Shown: piece after piece, positions 25,303-33,393 of the stretch
Position numbering within the stretch: the first letter of the stretch is position 1
How the letters are laid out: each line of letters begins with the position of its first letter
Source of the DNA: Hyalangium gracile
GTDB taxonomy: Bacteria > Myxococcota > Myxococcia > Myxococcales > Myxococcaceae
Assembly: GCF_020103725.1 (NCBI RefSeq)
Contig: NZ_JAHXBG010000004.1
Span: 434,001-498,000, forward strand
Direction of reading: 5' to 3'
Length of the DNA stretch: 64,000 bases
Translations under genes and position numbers: made by a program
The notes under the pieces: generated by a model
Told to the model about the DNA's origin: nothing
The model's input: only the letters and a program-made list of their open reading frames with translations
Databases searched by the model: none

Positions 25303-26091
25303 ATGAGCCCCGTGCGAGACGTCGGTCACTTCGAATCGCTCGGCTGGATGGAGCCTCCGGGCTTTGCCGGCCGGGAGGTGCGTGTCTTCCTTCCGCCCGG
25401 GTTCGATGCGCGGGTGCCCACGCCCGCGCTCTTCCTCTTCGACGGGCAGGACGTGTTCGCCGGCCCCCCGGGGAGGGATGAGGGCTGGTTCGTCCACCGG
25501 GCCATCGAGGGGCTCGATCCGCGCTGGAACGTGCCGCCGTTGGTGGTAGCCATCCCCAGCGGCTCCTCCTGGGCGGAGCGTGAGGACGAGCTGACACCCT
25601 GGCCCACCGAGGGCCGAGGGGGCCGCGCCGACGCCTTCCTCGACTGGGTGGTGCACGCGCTGGTGCCGCGCACGCGCGAGCGCTTCCTGCTCCCGGAAGG
25701 AGCGCTCGGCGCCGTGGTGGGCGGAGCTTCCTGGGGAGGCCTGCTCGCGCTCCACGCCCACTTCGCCCATCCGCACCTCTTCGGTGGGGCGCTGGCCCTG
25801 TCGCCCAGCTGCTGGGTGGGCAACTTCGCCATCTTCGATTCACTGCGTGGGCGGGCGCTGCCGCCCTTCAGCCGCATCTACATCGACTGTGGAGGGCGCG
25901 AGGCCGAGGGACGGATGCTTCCCCCTGCCCGGGCCCTCTCCGAGGAGCTGCGCGCTCGTGGCTATCCGCGCGGCCAGCTGTGGTGGCGGCCGGACCCGCC
26001 GGCGGACCACGACGCTCGCGCCTGGAGAAGGCGCCTTCCCCGGGCGCTGCGCTTCATGTTCCGCCGAGGCCCTCGCCCCGGCAGGCGCTGA
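25303..26091 (+). CDS. Alpha/beta-hydrolase of the Esterase_phd/IroE type
   Basis: 262 residues, no signal peptide. Features: an N-terminal strand region REVRVFLPPGFD, a PALFLFDGQDVF oxyanion-side segment, the nucleophile elbow GGASWGG with Ser143, an acid candidate in IYIDCGGRE near 195, and a His in DHDARAWRRRLPRALRFMF near 234. This resembles esterase D and enterochelin-esterase-like enzymes. Its substrate is unknown. Position right after ohrR suggests peroxide-controlled expression. Confidence 0.85.
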   Translation: MSPVRDVGHFESLGWMEPPGFAGREVRVFLPPGFDARVPTPALFLFDGQDVFAGPPGRDEGWFVHRAIEGLDPRWNVPPLVVAIPSGSSWAEREDELTPWPTEGRGGRADAFLDWVVHALVPRTRERFLLPEGALGAVVGGASWGGLLALHAHFAHPHLFGGALALSPSCWVGNFAIFDSLRGRALPPFSRIYIDCGGREAEGRMLPPARALSEELRARGYPRGQLWWRPDPPADHDARAWRRRLPRALRFMFRRGPRPGRR

Positions 26092-26138
26092 GCCAGCAGG
26101 GAACCAGGGGCCGTCCCCCAGGAGCTCCCACTTTGTCC

Positions 26139-26321
26139 TCAGTACTCCAGCGGAGCCTGGGGCCCCGGGATGATGTGCGCGATGTCCGGGTCGACTCCGC
26201 CGTTCACGCGGGCGGGGCGCTCGGCCTTCTCGCGCTTGAGCTGCTCGCGCTTGAGCTGCTTGTCCTGATTGCGCTGCTGACGAGCCCGCTCCTTCTGCCG
26301 CTTGATGAATGTGACCGTCAT
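26139..26321 (-). CDS. Small, highly basic protein of unknown function
   Basis: 60 residues. The first 36 are almost pure Lys/Arg/Gln/Glu helix (FIKRQKERARQQRNQDKQLK), followed by a short acidic and hydrophobic tail (DPDIAHIIPGPQAPLEY). It resembles a small RNA- or nucleic-acid-binding helix. The start ATG 26321 has only a weak ribosome site (GGAG seven bases upstream). It sits 158 bases downstream of the cold-shock gene, beyond the terminator, in the same direction. I recall similar short proteins in other myxobacteria, but cannot confirm that here. Confidence 0.55.
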   Translation of the reverse strand: MTVTFIKRQKERARQQRNQDKQLKREQLKREKAERPARVNGGVDPDIAHIIPGPQAPLEY

Positions 26322-26415
26322 GAGTCTCCAAATGGAGTGAGTGAGTAAGAGGCCCGGCTCCTTCTGGAGACCGGGACCGTGCGAGCACTTGGAGCGCGGA
26401 TGCCCACCCCGCTGA

Positions 26416-26454
26416 AAAATGAAAAAGGCCCAGCCTCGCTGAGGAGACTGGGCC
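26416..26454 (-). terminator. Rho-independent terminator of the cold-shock gene
   Basis: Read on the minus strand, a GGCCCAG...CTGGGCC stem (26427-26433 pairs with 26448-26454) with an extra inner stem is followed by TTTTTCATTTTT. This is a textbook intrinsic terminator, 25 bases after the csp stop codon. Confidence 0.9.
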
Positions 26455-26479
26455 GGGTGCAGGGCCTGGCGGACGCGCT

Positions 26480-26683
26480 TCAGGCGGGGCGAACGTTCTG
26501 CGCCTGCAGGCCCTTGGGGCCGCGGGCCACATCGAACTGGACCTTCTGCCCTTCCTGCAGCGAACGGAAGCCATCGGCCTGGATCGCGCTGTGATGGCAG
26601 AAGAGGTCCTCGCCCCCGCCGTCCTGCGTGATGAAACCGAAGCCCTTCGCGTCGTTGAACCACTTCACAGTACCAATTGCCAT
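26480..26683 (-). CDS. Cold-shock protein (CspA family)
   Basis: 67 residues, the exact family size. It is an RNA/ssDNA-binding OB fold with RNP1 (KGFGFITQ) and RNP2 ([10 protein letters not shown]) motifs. It starts [19 protein letters not shown], and ends [16 protein letters not shown]. The ATG at 26683 is chosen over an upstream in-frame TTG because it matches the family start. It acts as an RNA chaperone at low temperature or in stationary phase. It is a single gene with its own terminator. Confidence 0.97.
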   Translation of the reverse strand: MAIGTVKWFNDAKGFGFITQDGGGEDLFCHHSAIQADGFRSLQEGQKVQFDVARGPKGLQAQNVRPA

Positions 26684-26869
26684 GAACTTGTCTTCTTTCT
26701 TATCCGGCTTCAATGAGTTGAGCCGGAGGCCGCTCCCCTATCCGGGGCCGACCATCACCGTGTGTCACGTTTCCAGGCTCTTGGCGAGGGCCGCTCTCCA
26801 TTTTTCCGAAAAGCGGACCCGTGACTGGCGGCTGGGGGTGAAACCTTCGGTCCCTGGCTTCCATTCCCC

Positions 26870-27063
26870 GCCTCTGCGTTGAAGCCGTGCTGGGTTCCCG
26901 GATACGTGAAGGCCCGGTCGTTCATGATCTTCGCTGCCTGCTCGGGCGCTGGTGAAGTCCCGTAGAAGGCCACGGCCGCCGCGAGCTTGGGCACCCGCGT
27001 CGCGAGGATGCTCGCCATGGCGGACCGGTACCCAACTGGTATGACAAGCAGACCAGTTCGCAC
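26870..27063 (-). pseudogene. Remnant of a dienelactone-hydrolase-family gene
   Basis: The minus strand reads RVPKLAAAVAFYGTSPAPEQ, then AAKI, then jumps directly to NDRAFTYPGTQHGFNAE. In dienelactone hydrolases these two stretches are separated by about 50 residues carrying the catalytic Asp; that segment is missing. No N-terminal nucleophile Cys region is present. It is a decayed fragment with an internal deletion. Confidence 0.6.
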
Positions 27064-27117
27064 GGTTCTCGCCCGACAGGGGGGGCGGACCGGACGCGGG
27101 TGCGGCTCCGGACCTGC

Positions 27118-28281
27118 TCAGGCGCCGCGGGGCGCGGGGACCAGGCAGTAGAGGGTGGTGACTTCGCGCGAGCGCGCGGCGTGCAGCGGATCCGAGCGAT
27201 CCTTCGCCTTGGAGTGTCGAGCCTGCGTCGACCGGGTCCACTTCACGCTCAGGCCGCAGCGCGCGAACTGCTCCTCGAGCCACCCCTGCGGGCGCAGGCC
27301 CAGCAGCACCGCGAGGTTCGACAGCAGCAGCAGCCCCTCGCCGCCGGGCGCCAGGTGGGACGGGAGCCCCTCCAGGAAGCGCTGCAGGAAGCGGTTGTCC
27401 TCGTCGAACACCGCTCGGTCCACCCGGTTCTTGGGGGGCTCCGGAATCCACGGCGGGTTGCTGACCACGAGGTCCGCCTGGCCCTCCGGGAAGAGATCGG
27501 CCTCCATGGCCTGGAAGCGCCGGGCCAGCCCGAGCCGCTCCGCGTTCTCTCGCGCGCAGGCCACCGCGCGGGAGTCGCAGTCGGTGGCCACCACGGACTC
27601 GGCCCCGCGCTGCAGCAGCAGGAACGAGAGCACGCCTGTCCCCGTGCCCACATCGAAGACGCGCTTGCCCTTCACGTCCGGCACCGACAACAGCAGCTCG
27701 ACATAGTCGGTGCGGGTCGGCAGGTAGACGCCGTAGTGCGGGTGGAGCAGGCCCGTGAGGCCGGGGACGGACAGGCCCTTGCGCCGCCACTCCGCCGCCC
27801 CGAGCATGCCGAGCAGCTGCTTGAGGGGGACGAGGGTGAACGCCGTCGTCGGCTCGCCCCACACCTGCCGGCAGGCCAGCGCCACGTCCGGAGCTCGCGA
27901 GAGGCCCAGCCGGTACTGGCTGTCGAGCGCCACCACGATGCGCGACAGCGTCTCGTGCTCGAGCTGCCGCGCGCGTCGCTCGGCCCGGAACGCCTCCAGC
28001 GGTGAGCGGGCCTTCTCCGCGTGGCCCAGCCGCCGGCCGATGGCGCCCAGCAGCTGCCGGGCGTTGTGGAAGTCGCCCGTGTACAGCAGGTACTCGCCGC
28101 GGCGCACGCGCTTGAGCGCGGCGTCGGCGCTGAGCCGGTCATCCGCGGGGGACAGGCGCTCGGGCTCTGGCGCGTCACTCTCCGAGTGCCAGGTGAAGGG
28201 CTCCCCCGGCGCCAGGGTGAAGGGCGTGTCGGCCCGCGGCGGTGGGGCTCCACGGGAGGTGGGGGGGCGGGAGGAGGGCAT
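27118..28281 (-). CDS. Class I SAM-dependent methyltransferase (MTS/HemK-like)
   Basis: 387 residues. An N-terminal helical domain of about 180 residues is followed by a Rossmann methyltransferase: motif I RVFDVGTGTGVLSFLLLQRG, an acidic ribose ligand in VVATDCDSRAVACARENAER, and the NPPW catalytic motif in DLVVSNPPWIPEPPKNRVD. NPP(Y/F/W) methyltransferases act on glutamine side chains or exocyclic amines of bases. The target here, protein or rRNA, is uncertain. ATG 28281 follows GGGAGGAGGGC. It is the last of three minus-strand genes that run almost contiguously from 30077. Confidence 0.85.
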   Translation of the reverse strand: MPSSRPPTSRGAPPPRADTPFTLAPGEPFTWHSESDAPEPERLSPADDRLSADAALKRVRRGEYLLYTGDFHNARQLLGAIGRRLGHAEKARSPLEAFRAERRARQLEHETLSRIVVALDSQYRLGLSRAPDVALACRQVWGEPTTAFTLVPLKQLLGMLGAAEWRRKGLSVPGLTGLLHPHYGVYLPTRTDYVELLLSVPDVKGKRVFDVGTGTGVLSFLLLQRGAESVVATDCDSRAVACARENAERLGLARRFQAMEADLFPEGQADLVVSNPPWIPEPPKNRVDRAVFDEDNRFLQRFLEGLPSHLAPGGEGLLLLSNLAVLLGLRPQGWLEEQFARCGLSVKWTRSTQARHSKAKDRSDPLHAARSREVTTLYCLVPAPRGA

Positions 28282-28306
28282 GGGTTCCTGGGGAGTCCGT
28301 CCCAGC

Positions 28307-29308
28307 CTATCCGCTCGGAGGACCGGGGAGTCGTGCTTCCGCCAGGCGCTCGCCCAGAGCGAGCAGCTCCGTGCTCCGCTCGACATCGCGCGTCCATTCC
28401 GGCGGAATCCCCCCCAGCCCCAGCCGCGCGCCCGCGATCGAGCCGGTGATGGTGGCCAGGCTGTCGGAGTCTCCATCCGTGTTGACGGCCTCGAGCACGG
28501 CGGCGCGGAAGTCATCCGGGTGCCGCCAGAAGCAATAGAGCGCGCAGGCCACGGCCTCCTCGGCCACCCAGCCTTCGCCCAGCGCGTGCGGCCCCTTCTC
28601 CCGGTCGATGAGGACCTGCTCGGGCGGTAGGTGGAGGAGGGCAGGGACGCGTGAGAAGCAGGCATCGAAGTCCGGGCTCCTCCCGCCGCAGCGGCGCATC
28701 ACCTCGGCGTGCATCTGGCCCGGTGGAGTGTCCCGGAGCGCGAGCGCCACGAGGAGCGCGGCGGCGGCGCTGCCCTCGAGCGCCGCGGGGTGCCCGTGGG
28801 TGAGCCGCGAGGAGTCACGCGCCACCTCGGCCACGGTGTCCAGGTCCTCGTAGTACAGGCCGATGGGCGCCACGCGCATGTTGGCGCCGCAGCCCTTCGA
28901 GTGGGCAACCCCCGCCTCGCGCCATGGAGTCCCCGCCGCCAGCCGCCCGCAGGCGATGCCCGTCGTCTCGCCCGGAGAGCGGTTGTTCTCCTCGGAGCGG
29001 TGCCAGTGGACGAAGCGCCGCGCCATCTCTCGCATCAGCGTGTCGCGGTCCTCCCGGCCCGCGGCGAGCAGCGCCTCCGCGACGCAGAGGCTCATCTGGG
29101 TGTCATCGGTGAAGGTGCCGGGTGGGTGGTCGGGGCCGGTGATGAACGGCCGGGAGAAGCGGGCATCCTTCAAGCGCAGGAAGCCGGTGATGCCCTCGGG
29201 GCCCACCTCCGCCAGGAGCTGGCGACGGGTGCGGAACTCGGCGGGATAGCCGAGCGCGTCTCCCACGGCGAGACCCACCAGGGAGCCCTGAATGCGGGAG
29301 TAGTGCAT
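28307..29308 (-). CDS. ADP-ribosylglycohydrolase family protein
   Basis: 333 residues, all-helical DraG-type hydrolase. The family N-terminus is IQGSLVGLAVGDALGYPAEF. The first dinuclear-metal motif is GTFTDDTQMSLCVAEALL and the second is AVNTDGDSDSLATITGSIAG. It probably removes ADP-ribose from protein, nucleic acid or a small molecule. ATG 29308 begins one base after the stop of the upstream hydrolase (TAGGATG), with GGAGGAGG just before, so translation is coupled. Confidence 0.93.
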   Translation of the reverse strand: MHYSRIQGSLVGLAVGDALGYPAEFRTRRQLLAEVGPEGITGFLRLKDARFSRPFITGPDHPPGTFTDDTQMSLCVAEALLAAGREDRDTLMREMARRFVHWHRSEENNRSPGETTGIACGRLAAGTPWREAGVAHSKGCGANMRVAPIGLYYEDLDTVAEVARDSSRLTHGHPAALEGSAAAALLVALALRDTPPGQMHAEVMRRCGGRSPDFDACFSRVPALLHLPPEQVLIDREKGPHALGEGWVAEEAVACALYCFWRHPDDFRAAVLEAVNTDGDSDSLATITGSIAGARLGLGGIPPEWTRDVERSTELLALGERLAEARLPGPPSG

Positions 29309-29309
29309 C

Positions 29310-30077
29310 CTATTTCGCCTCCTCCAGCCCGCGCATGAATCGTTCGAGCATGTCATTCACCTGCGCGGGCACGTCGAGCTGGATGTAGTGGCCTCCGCCA
29401 ACGGTCTTCCCGAAGACGACGCGCGGGCACAGGCGGCGCAAGCGCTCGGCGTCCACCGCGCCGTCGATGACGAGCATCGGCACCTGGCAGGCGGCCACGG
29501 CGGCAGCGGTGTCATAGCGGAGCATGTCCTCGATGGCCGAGACGGTCACGCGCTGGGGCGTGGCCACCATGTCCGCCACCACCCGGTCCGCGTGCGGGCT
29601 CGAAGCGCCCACCATGCGGCGGGCCCACTGCTCGACCACCGTCGTAAAGTCGGGGCCTCGGAGCATTCCCAGCAGCGCACCGCCGCGCTTCGCATGGTCG
29701 GCGGGGGGGACTACCGGGGACTCGAGGGCCACCACGGCGCGTGCCAGCTCCGGGAACCGCACGGCCAGCTCCAGCGCGATGACACCGCCCATGCTGTGGC
29801 CGACGACCACGGCTCGCGTGAGGCCCTCCTCGGCGCAGAGGAAGGCGACATCCTCGGCGAAGCCCTGGATGGAGTAGGGCTGCTGGGGAGCATCGCTTCG
29901 GCCATGGCCACGCAGATCGGGCGCGAGGACCCGGTGCCTCCGCTGGAAGTGCTCCAGCTGCGGTGCGAAGTGCGCATGCTGGCCCAGTCCCCCATGGATG
30001 AACACGAGCGGCGGCGAGCCCTGGCCCTCGGTGACATGGAACAGCCGGACGCCGTCTCGGCTCTTCAGCGCGTGCAT
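29310..30077 (-). CDS. Alpha/beta-hydrolase
   Basis: 255 residues. The oxyanion region is VFIHGGLGQHAHF, the nucleophile elbow VVVGHSMGGVIALELA (Ser), the acid MLVIDGAVDAERL (Asp) and the base VGGGHYIQLDVPAQVNDMLE (His), a complete triad. The ATG at 30077 (MHALKSRDGVRLFH) is preferred to the longer frame, whose extra 36 residues overlap the divergent phosphatase promoter. It is the first gene of a three-gene run with an ADP-ribosylglycohydrolase and a methyltransferase; the physiological substrate is unknown. Confidence 0.88.
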   Translation of the reverse strand: MHALKSRDGVRLFHVTEGQGSPPLVFIHGGLGQHAHFAPQLEHFQRRHRVLAPDLRGHGRSDAPQQPYSIQGFAEDVAFLCAEEGLTRAVVVGHSMGGVIALELAVRFPELARAVVALESPVVPPADHAKRGGALLGMLRGPDFTTVVEQWARRMVGASSPHADRVVADMVATPQRVTVSAIEDMLRYDTAAAVAACQVPMLVIDGAVDAERLRRLCPRVVFGKTVGGGHYIQLDVPAQVNDMLERFMRGLEEAK

Positions 30078-30168
30078 GGCCACAGCATGCCGTCCTCCAC
30101 GAGACTCGTCCTGGCGGAATGGGAGAAAACAGGCGAATCGGGCCCATCGGAGCGCTAGGCTCCGCCTC

Positions 30169-30798
30169 GTGACGACCGAGTTCATCCTGCTCCGCCACGG
30201 TGAGACGGAGTGGAACTCCGCGGGGCGCCTGCAGGGGCACCTGGACAGTGCGCTCAGCCCCGAGGGCCTGCGCCAGGCGGATGCGCTCGCCTCGCGCCTC
30301 GCGTCCTTCTCCTTCCACTCCCTCTACAGCAGCGACCTGGGGCGAGCCCTCGAGACGGCGCGGCGCATCGCCACGCGGACGGGCCACTCCATCCTCCCGG
30401 ATCCGCGCCTGCGGGAGCGGGGCCTGGGAGTGCTCGAAGGCCTCACGCGCGACGAGGCGAGCCAGCGCCACCCGGAGGTGTTCGCGGCGTACACGGCGGG
30501 CGGCTCGGACTATGTCGTCCCCCAGGGAGAGAGCACGGGCCAGCGGCTGCGCCAGGCCGTGGAGTGTCTGAAGGAGCTCGGCGCCCGCCACGTCGGAGCG
30601 CGCATCGTCGTCGTCACCCATGGAGGCGTCCTCAGCAGCCTCTTCCGGCACTGCCTGGGGATTCCGCCCGGCACCCCGCGAGCCTTCTCCGTCCTCAACG
30701 CGAGCTGGAACCACTTCGACTACCACGAGGGGACGTTCCGGCTGGTGACCTGGGGCGACATCACCCACCTGCGCAGCTCCAGCCGCGACGACACCTGA
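30169..30798 (+). CDS. Histidine phosphatase (phosphoglycerate-mutase-like)
   Basis: 209 residues starting at GTG 30169 (TTEFILLRHGETEWNSAGRL). The RHG motif gives the phospho-His. Conserved Arg and Glu are in YSSDLGRALETARRIA and RLRERGLGVLEGLTRDEA. The second catalytic His is in VVVTHGGVLSSLFRHCLGI. The C-terminus (NASWNHFDYHEGTFRLVTWG) is typical of CobC/GpmB-like small-molecule phosphatases. The substrate cannot be told from sequence. It is divergent from the hydrolase operon. Confidence 0.92.
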   Translation: MTTEFILLRHGETEWNSAGRLQGHLDSALSPEGLRQADALASRLASFSFHSLYSSDLGRALETARRIATRTGHSILPDPRLRERGLGVLEGLTRDEASQRHPEVFAAYTAGGSDYVVPQGESTGQRLRQAVECLKELGARHVGARIVVVTHGGVLSSLFRHCLGIPPGTPRAFSVLNASWNHFDYHEGTFRLVTWGDITHLRSSSRDDT

Positions 30799-30851
30799 GC
30801 CCCTGGGCTGCCAGCCCCGGCCAGCCTGGGTGGGTCATGACGCACTCGGTC

Positions 30852-30897
30852 ACCCACAGTGTGGGTAAGGTAGGAAAAAAGGATCCATTTGTGGGTA
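30852..30897. promoter_or_regulatory. Inverted repeat plus repeated half-site upstream of the subtilase gene
   Basis: ACCCACAGTGTGGGT at 30852-30866 is a perfect 7-bp inverted repeat with a one-base centre. A further half-site TGTGGGTA starts at 30890, exactly 30 bp after the equivalent half-site at 30860, i.e. about three helical turns. This spacing suits a dimeric regulator. It is 80-120 bases before the subtilase start. Confidence 0.45.
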
Positions 30898-30975
30898 GAT
30901 AGGCAACTTTAGGCGCCTCGTTCCGACAATTCGTGTGTAAGCCCTACGGCACCTGAATTCGCGAGGTTGAAAACC

Positions 30976-32565
30976 ATGGCCCCCATCTCCAAGCTCCCCT
31001 CTCCTTCGATTCAGCCGCAGACCTCTCGTCCGGCGGCGTCCCCCTCCCAGCCTGTTGCCCCCACGGCTCCCCGCGCCGAGTCCCGCGTGGCCCGCCCGGT
31101 GGATGGCTTCGACGCGGCGCCCTCGAACCTGGTGGACCGCCCCGGCCGCGGCAAGCTGGTGGATCGCCCCACCGGCCTGCGCCCCGGCTCTCCGCAGATC
31201 CAGTCGTCCTCGGAGCCGTCCGCGCTGCGCCCGCTCACCTCGCGCAAGTCCCTGGCCGCCGCCACCGAGACGCTCAGCGCCCAGGCCACGCCGAACCTGC
31301 CGGTGAAGGACCTGGAGAAGGTCACCTCCAGCGTGAGCTTCGACAAGGACGTGTCGATCGACTCGCTGAAGCTGTCGTTGGATCTGCCGCACACCTACCA
31401 GGGGGACCTGGTGGTGTCGCTGACGAGCCCCTCGGGCAAGACGGCCACGGTGCACGACCGCACGGGCGGCGGCAAGGATGACCTGAAGGGCTCGTTCGAC
31501 CTGAGCGCCTTCAAGGGCGAGAAGACCCAGGGCACCTGGACGCTGACGGTGGAGGACAAGGCCCGCGCCGACACGGGCACCCTCAAGAGCTGGGGCCTGG
31601 AGGCCACCGGCAAGGTGGGCGGCGTCGACCCGAAGCCGACCCCCTCGGGCGAGCCCATCATCGCCGTGTTCGACGGCGGCGTGGACTACAAGCACACGGA
31701 CCTGGACGAGGCCATGTGGCGCAACCCCGGCGAGGTGGCCGGTGACGGCATCGACAACGACGGCAACGGCTACACCGACGACATCCACGGCTTCAACGTG
31801 GGCTTCGACTCGGGCGACCCGATGAAGGGCGCGGGCACCGACCACGGCACGCACGTGGCGGGCATCATCGCCTCCGAGGACAACGGCCAGGGCAGCACCG
31901 GCGTCGCCGCGGGCAAGGCGAAGGTTCTCTCCGTGGGCGGCCTGTACGACGGGAAGGACCTGCTCACCAACTTCGAGCGCGCGGTGGACTACGTGGTGGA
32001 CCAGAAGGCCCGGGGTGCCAACATCCGCGCGGTGAACGCCAGCTTCGGTGACGAGTACCGGGACGCGGCCTCGCAGGCGCGCTGGAAGGCGGCGGTGCAG
32101 AAGCTGGCCGACGCGGACATCCTCCTGGTGGCCGCCACGGCCAACGGCAACGGCAGCAACATGAACAACGTGCAGGACTTCCCGGCCAACGTGGACATGC
32201 CCAACGTCATCACCGTGGCCTCCATGGACAGGAACAACGACAAGCTGGCGCGCTTCTCGTCGCACGGCGACAAGGTGGTGGAACTGGCCGCCGTGGGCGA
32301 GGACGTGCTGAGCACCGTGCCGGGCGGCCGCTGGGACGAGATGAGCGGCACCTCCATGGCCACCCCCCGCGTGGCGGCCACCGCGGCGCTCATGTTCGCG
32401 GAGAACCCCAACCTGACGGCCGCTCAGGTGCGCGACCTGCTGGTGAAGACGGTGGAGCTGGACCCCGACCTCAAGGGCAAGGTGAGCACCGGCGGCAAGC
32501 TGGACATCGCCGCCGCCGTGGCCGCCGCCAAGGCCGCCGCCACCAACGCGTTCGCCAGCCGCTAG
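30976..32565 (+). CDS. S8 subtilisin-like protease with an N-terminal P-domain
   Basis: 529 residues. Residues 1-105 are Pro/Ser/Ala-rich and probably disordered. Residues about 106-212 form a proprotein-convertase P-domain (VTSSVSFDKDVSIDSLKLSL, TYQGDLVVSLTSPSGKTATV, GTWTLTVEDKARADTGTLKS, WGLEA). The subtilase domain follows: Asp233 in IIAVFDGGVDYKHTDL, His290 in DHGTHVAGIIAS, and Ser at about 460 in SGTSMATPRVAATAALM. A Ca-like loop GDGIDNDGNGYTDDIHG is present. P-domains normally follow the catalytic domain, so the order is inverted. There is no classical signal peptide. ATG 30976 has GCGAGG upstream. A 212-residue gene follows after 16 bases. Confidence 0.92.
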   Translation: MAPISKLPSPSIQPQTSRPAASPSQPVAPTAPRAESRVARPVDGFDAAPSNLVDRPGRGKLVDRPTGLRPGSPQIQSSSEPSALRPLTSRKSLAAATETLSAQATPNLPVKDLEKVTSSVSFDKDVSIDSLKLSLDLPHTYQGDLVVSLTSPSGKTATVHDRTGGGKDDLKGSFDLSAFKGEKTQGTWTLTVEDKARADTGTLKSWGLEATGKVGGVDPKPTPSGEPIIAVFDGGVDYKHTDLDEAMWRNPGEVAGDGIDNDGNGYTDDIHGFNVGFDSGDPMKGAGTDHGTHVAGIIASEDNGQGSTGVAAGKAKVLSVGGLYDGKDLLTNFERAVDYVVDQKARGANIRAVNASFGDEYRDAASQARWKAAVQKLADADILLVAATANGNGSNMNNVQDFPANVDMPNVITVASMDRNNDKLARFSSHGDKVVELAAVGEDVLSTVPGGRWDEMSGTSMATPRVAATAALMFAENPNLTAAQVRDLLVKTVELDPDLKGKVSTGGKLDIAAAVAAAKAAATNAFASR

Positions 32566-32581
32566 TCTAGAGTGAGGGGGA

Positions 32582-33220
32582 ATGCGTCCGTTCCCCATTG
32601 GCCGCGACACCCCCTCCTCCATGGATGACTTCGCGATCGCCTGGCCCCAGGCGGTCGCCGCGGCGGCTCCCATCCCCCATGCCCGCCATGCGTACCTGGA
32701 GGCCATCGCCCGCTATACGAACGATGTGCCTCCGGGGGGCATCTTCGCCCATGAGTTCCTCCTCGCGGAGGACCCGGAGCTCGACCGCATGCTCGAGCTC
32801 GTGCATGCCTTGGCCCGGCCGCAGGAGGAGCTGGTTCCTCGGCTCCTGGCGCGCACGCAGGCACACAAGGCGCTCCTGGACTTCGAGGCGGACCCCGCCG
32901 CCTTGGAGCAGCGCATCCGAGAGGTGAAGTTCTCCTGGGTGGACCCCTTCCTGCTCGAGGGAGAGCTGGCTCGCTACCTCTACTTTTATGGGATGTACGA
33001 GTACTTCTGGCAGCACCACTCCGCGCGCGAAGCCCGAGAGCTCGCGCGGTCGCTCGTGCGAGAGACGCTTCGGGATGAGCTGGAGCAGACGGTCGCGTTC
33101 AGGGCGCATGGCCCGTGGGGACGCTGGTTCGACGTGCACTCGTGCAGCGACTGCTCGTTCCTGCTCGTGGATCGCCAGACACGCCTCGCCTCGCTCTTCT
33201 GCTTCTCGCACTCCGACTGA
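32582..33220 (+). CDS. Conserved hypothetical protein, unrecognised
   Basis: 212 residues, soluble, no signal peptide, and no family recognised. It is mostly helical with aromatic clusters (LARYLYFYGMYEYFWQHHSA). The last 40 residues are Cys/His-rich and beta-like (FDVHSCSDCSFLLVDRQTRL, ASLFCFSHSD), with a CxxC and a third Cys that could bind a metal. GAGGGGG stands directly before ATG 32582. It follows the subtilase after 16 bases and is probably in its operon. A role related to the protease is a guess from position only. Confidence 0.6.
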   Translation: MRPFPIGRDTPSSMDDFAIAWPQAVAAAAPIPHARHAYLEAIARYTNDVPPGGIFAHEFLLAEDPELDRMLELVHALARPQEELVPRLLARTQAHKALLDFEADPAALEQRIREVKFSWVDPFLLEGELARYLYFYGMYEYFWQHHSAREARELARSLVRETLRDELEQTVAFRAHGPWGRWFDVHSCSDCSFLLVDRQTRLASLFCFSHSD

Positions 33221-33393
33221 GCGTGGCCCTGGCCAGCTGGGACGCTCCGCGCCGCACCCGCTCCGTGGCCGGTGAGGAGAGGGGACCGAATGCGGAGGTG
33301 CCGGACTCCATCCCAGAGCAGGTCGGCGCCTGCTGGCGGTCTCAGGCATGCCAGGTTTGGTCCCAGGGGCCGTGCTGCGCGATATTCCACTGG

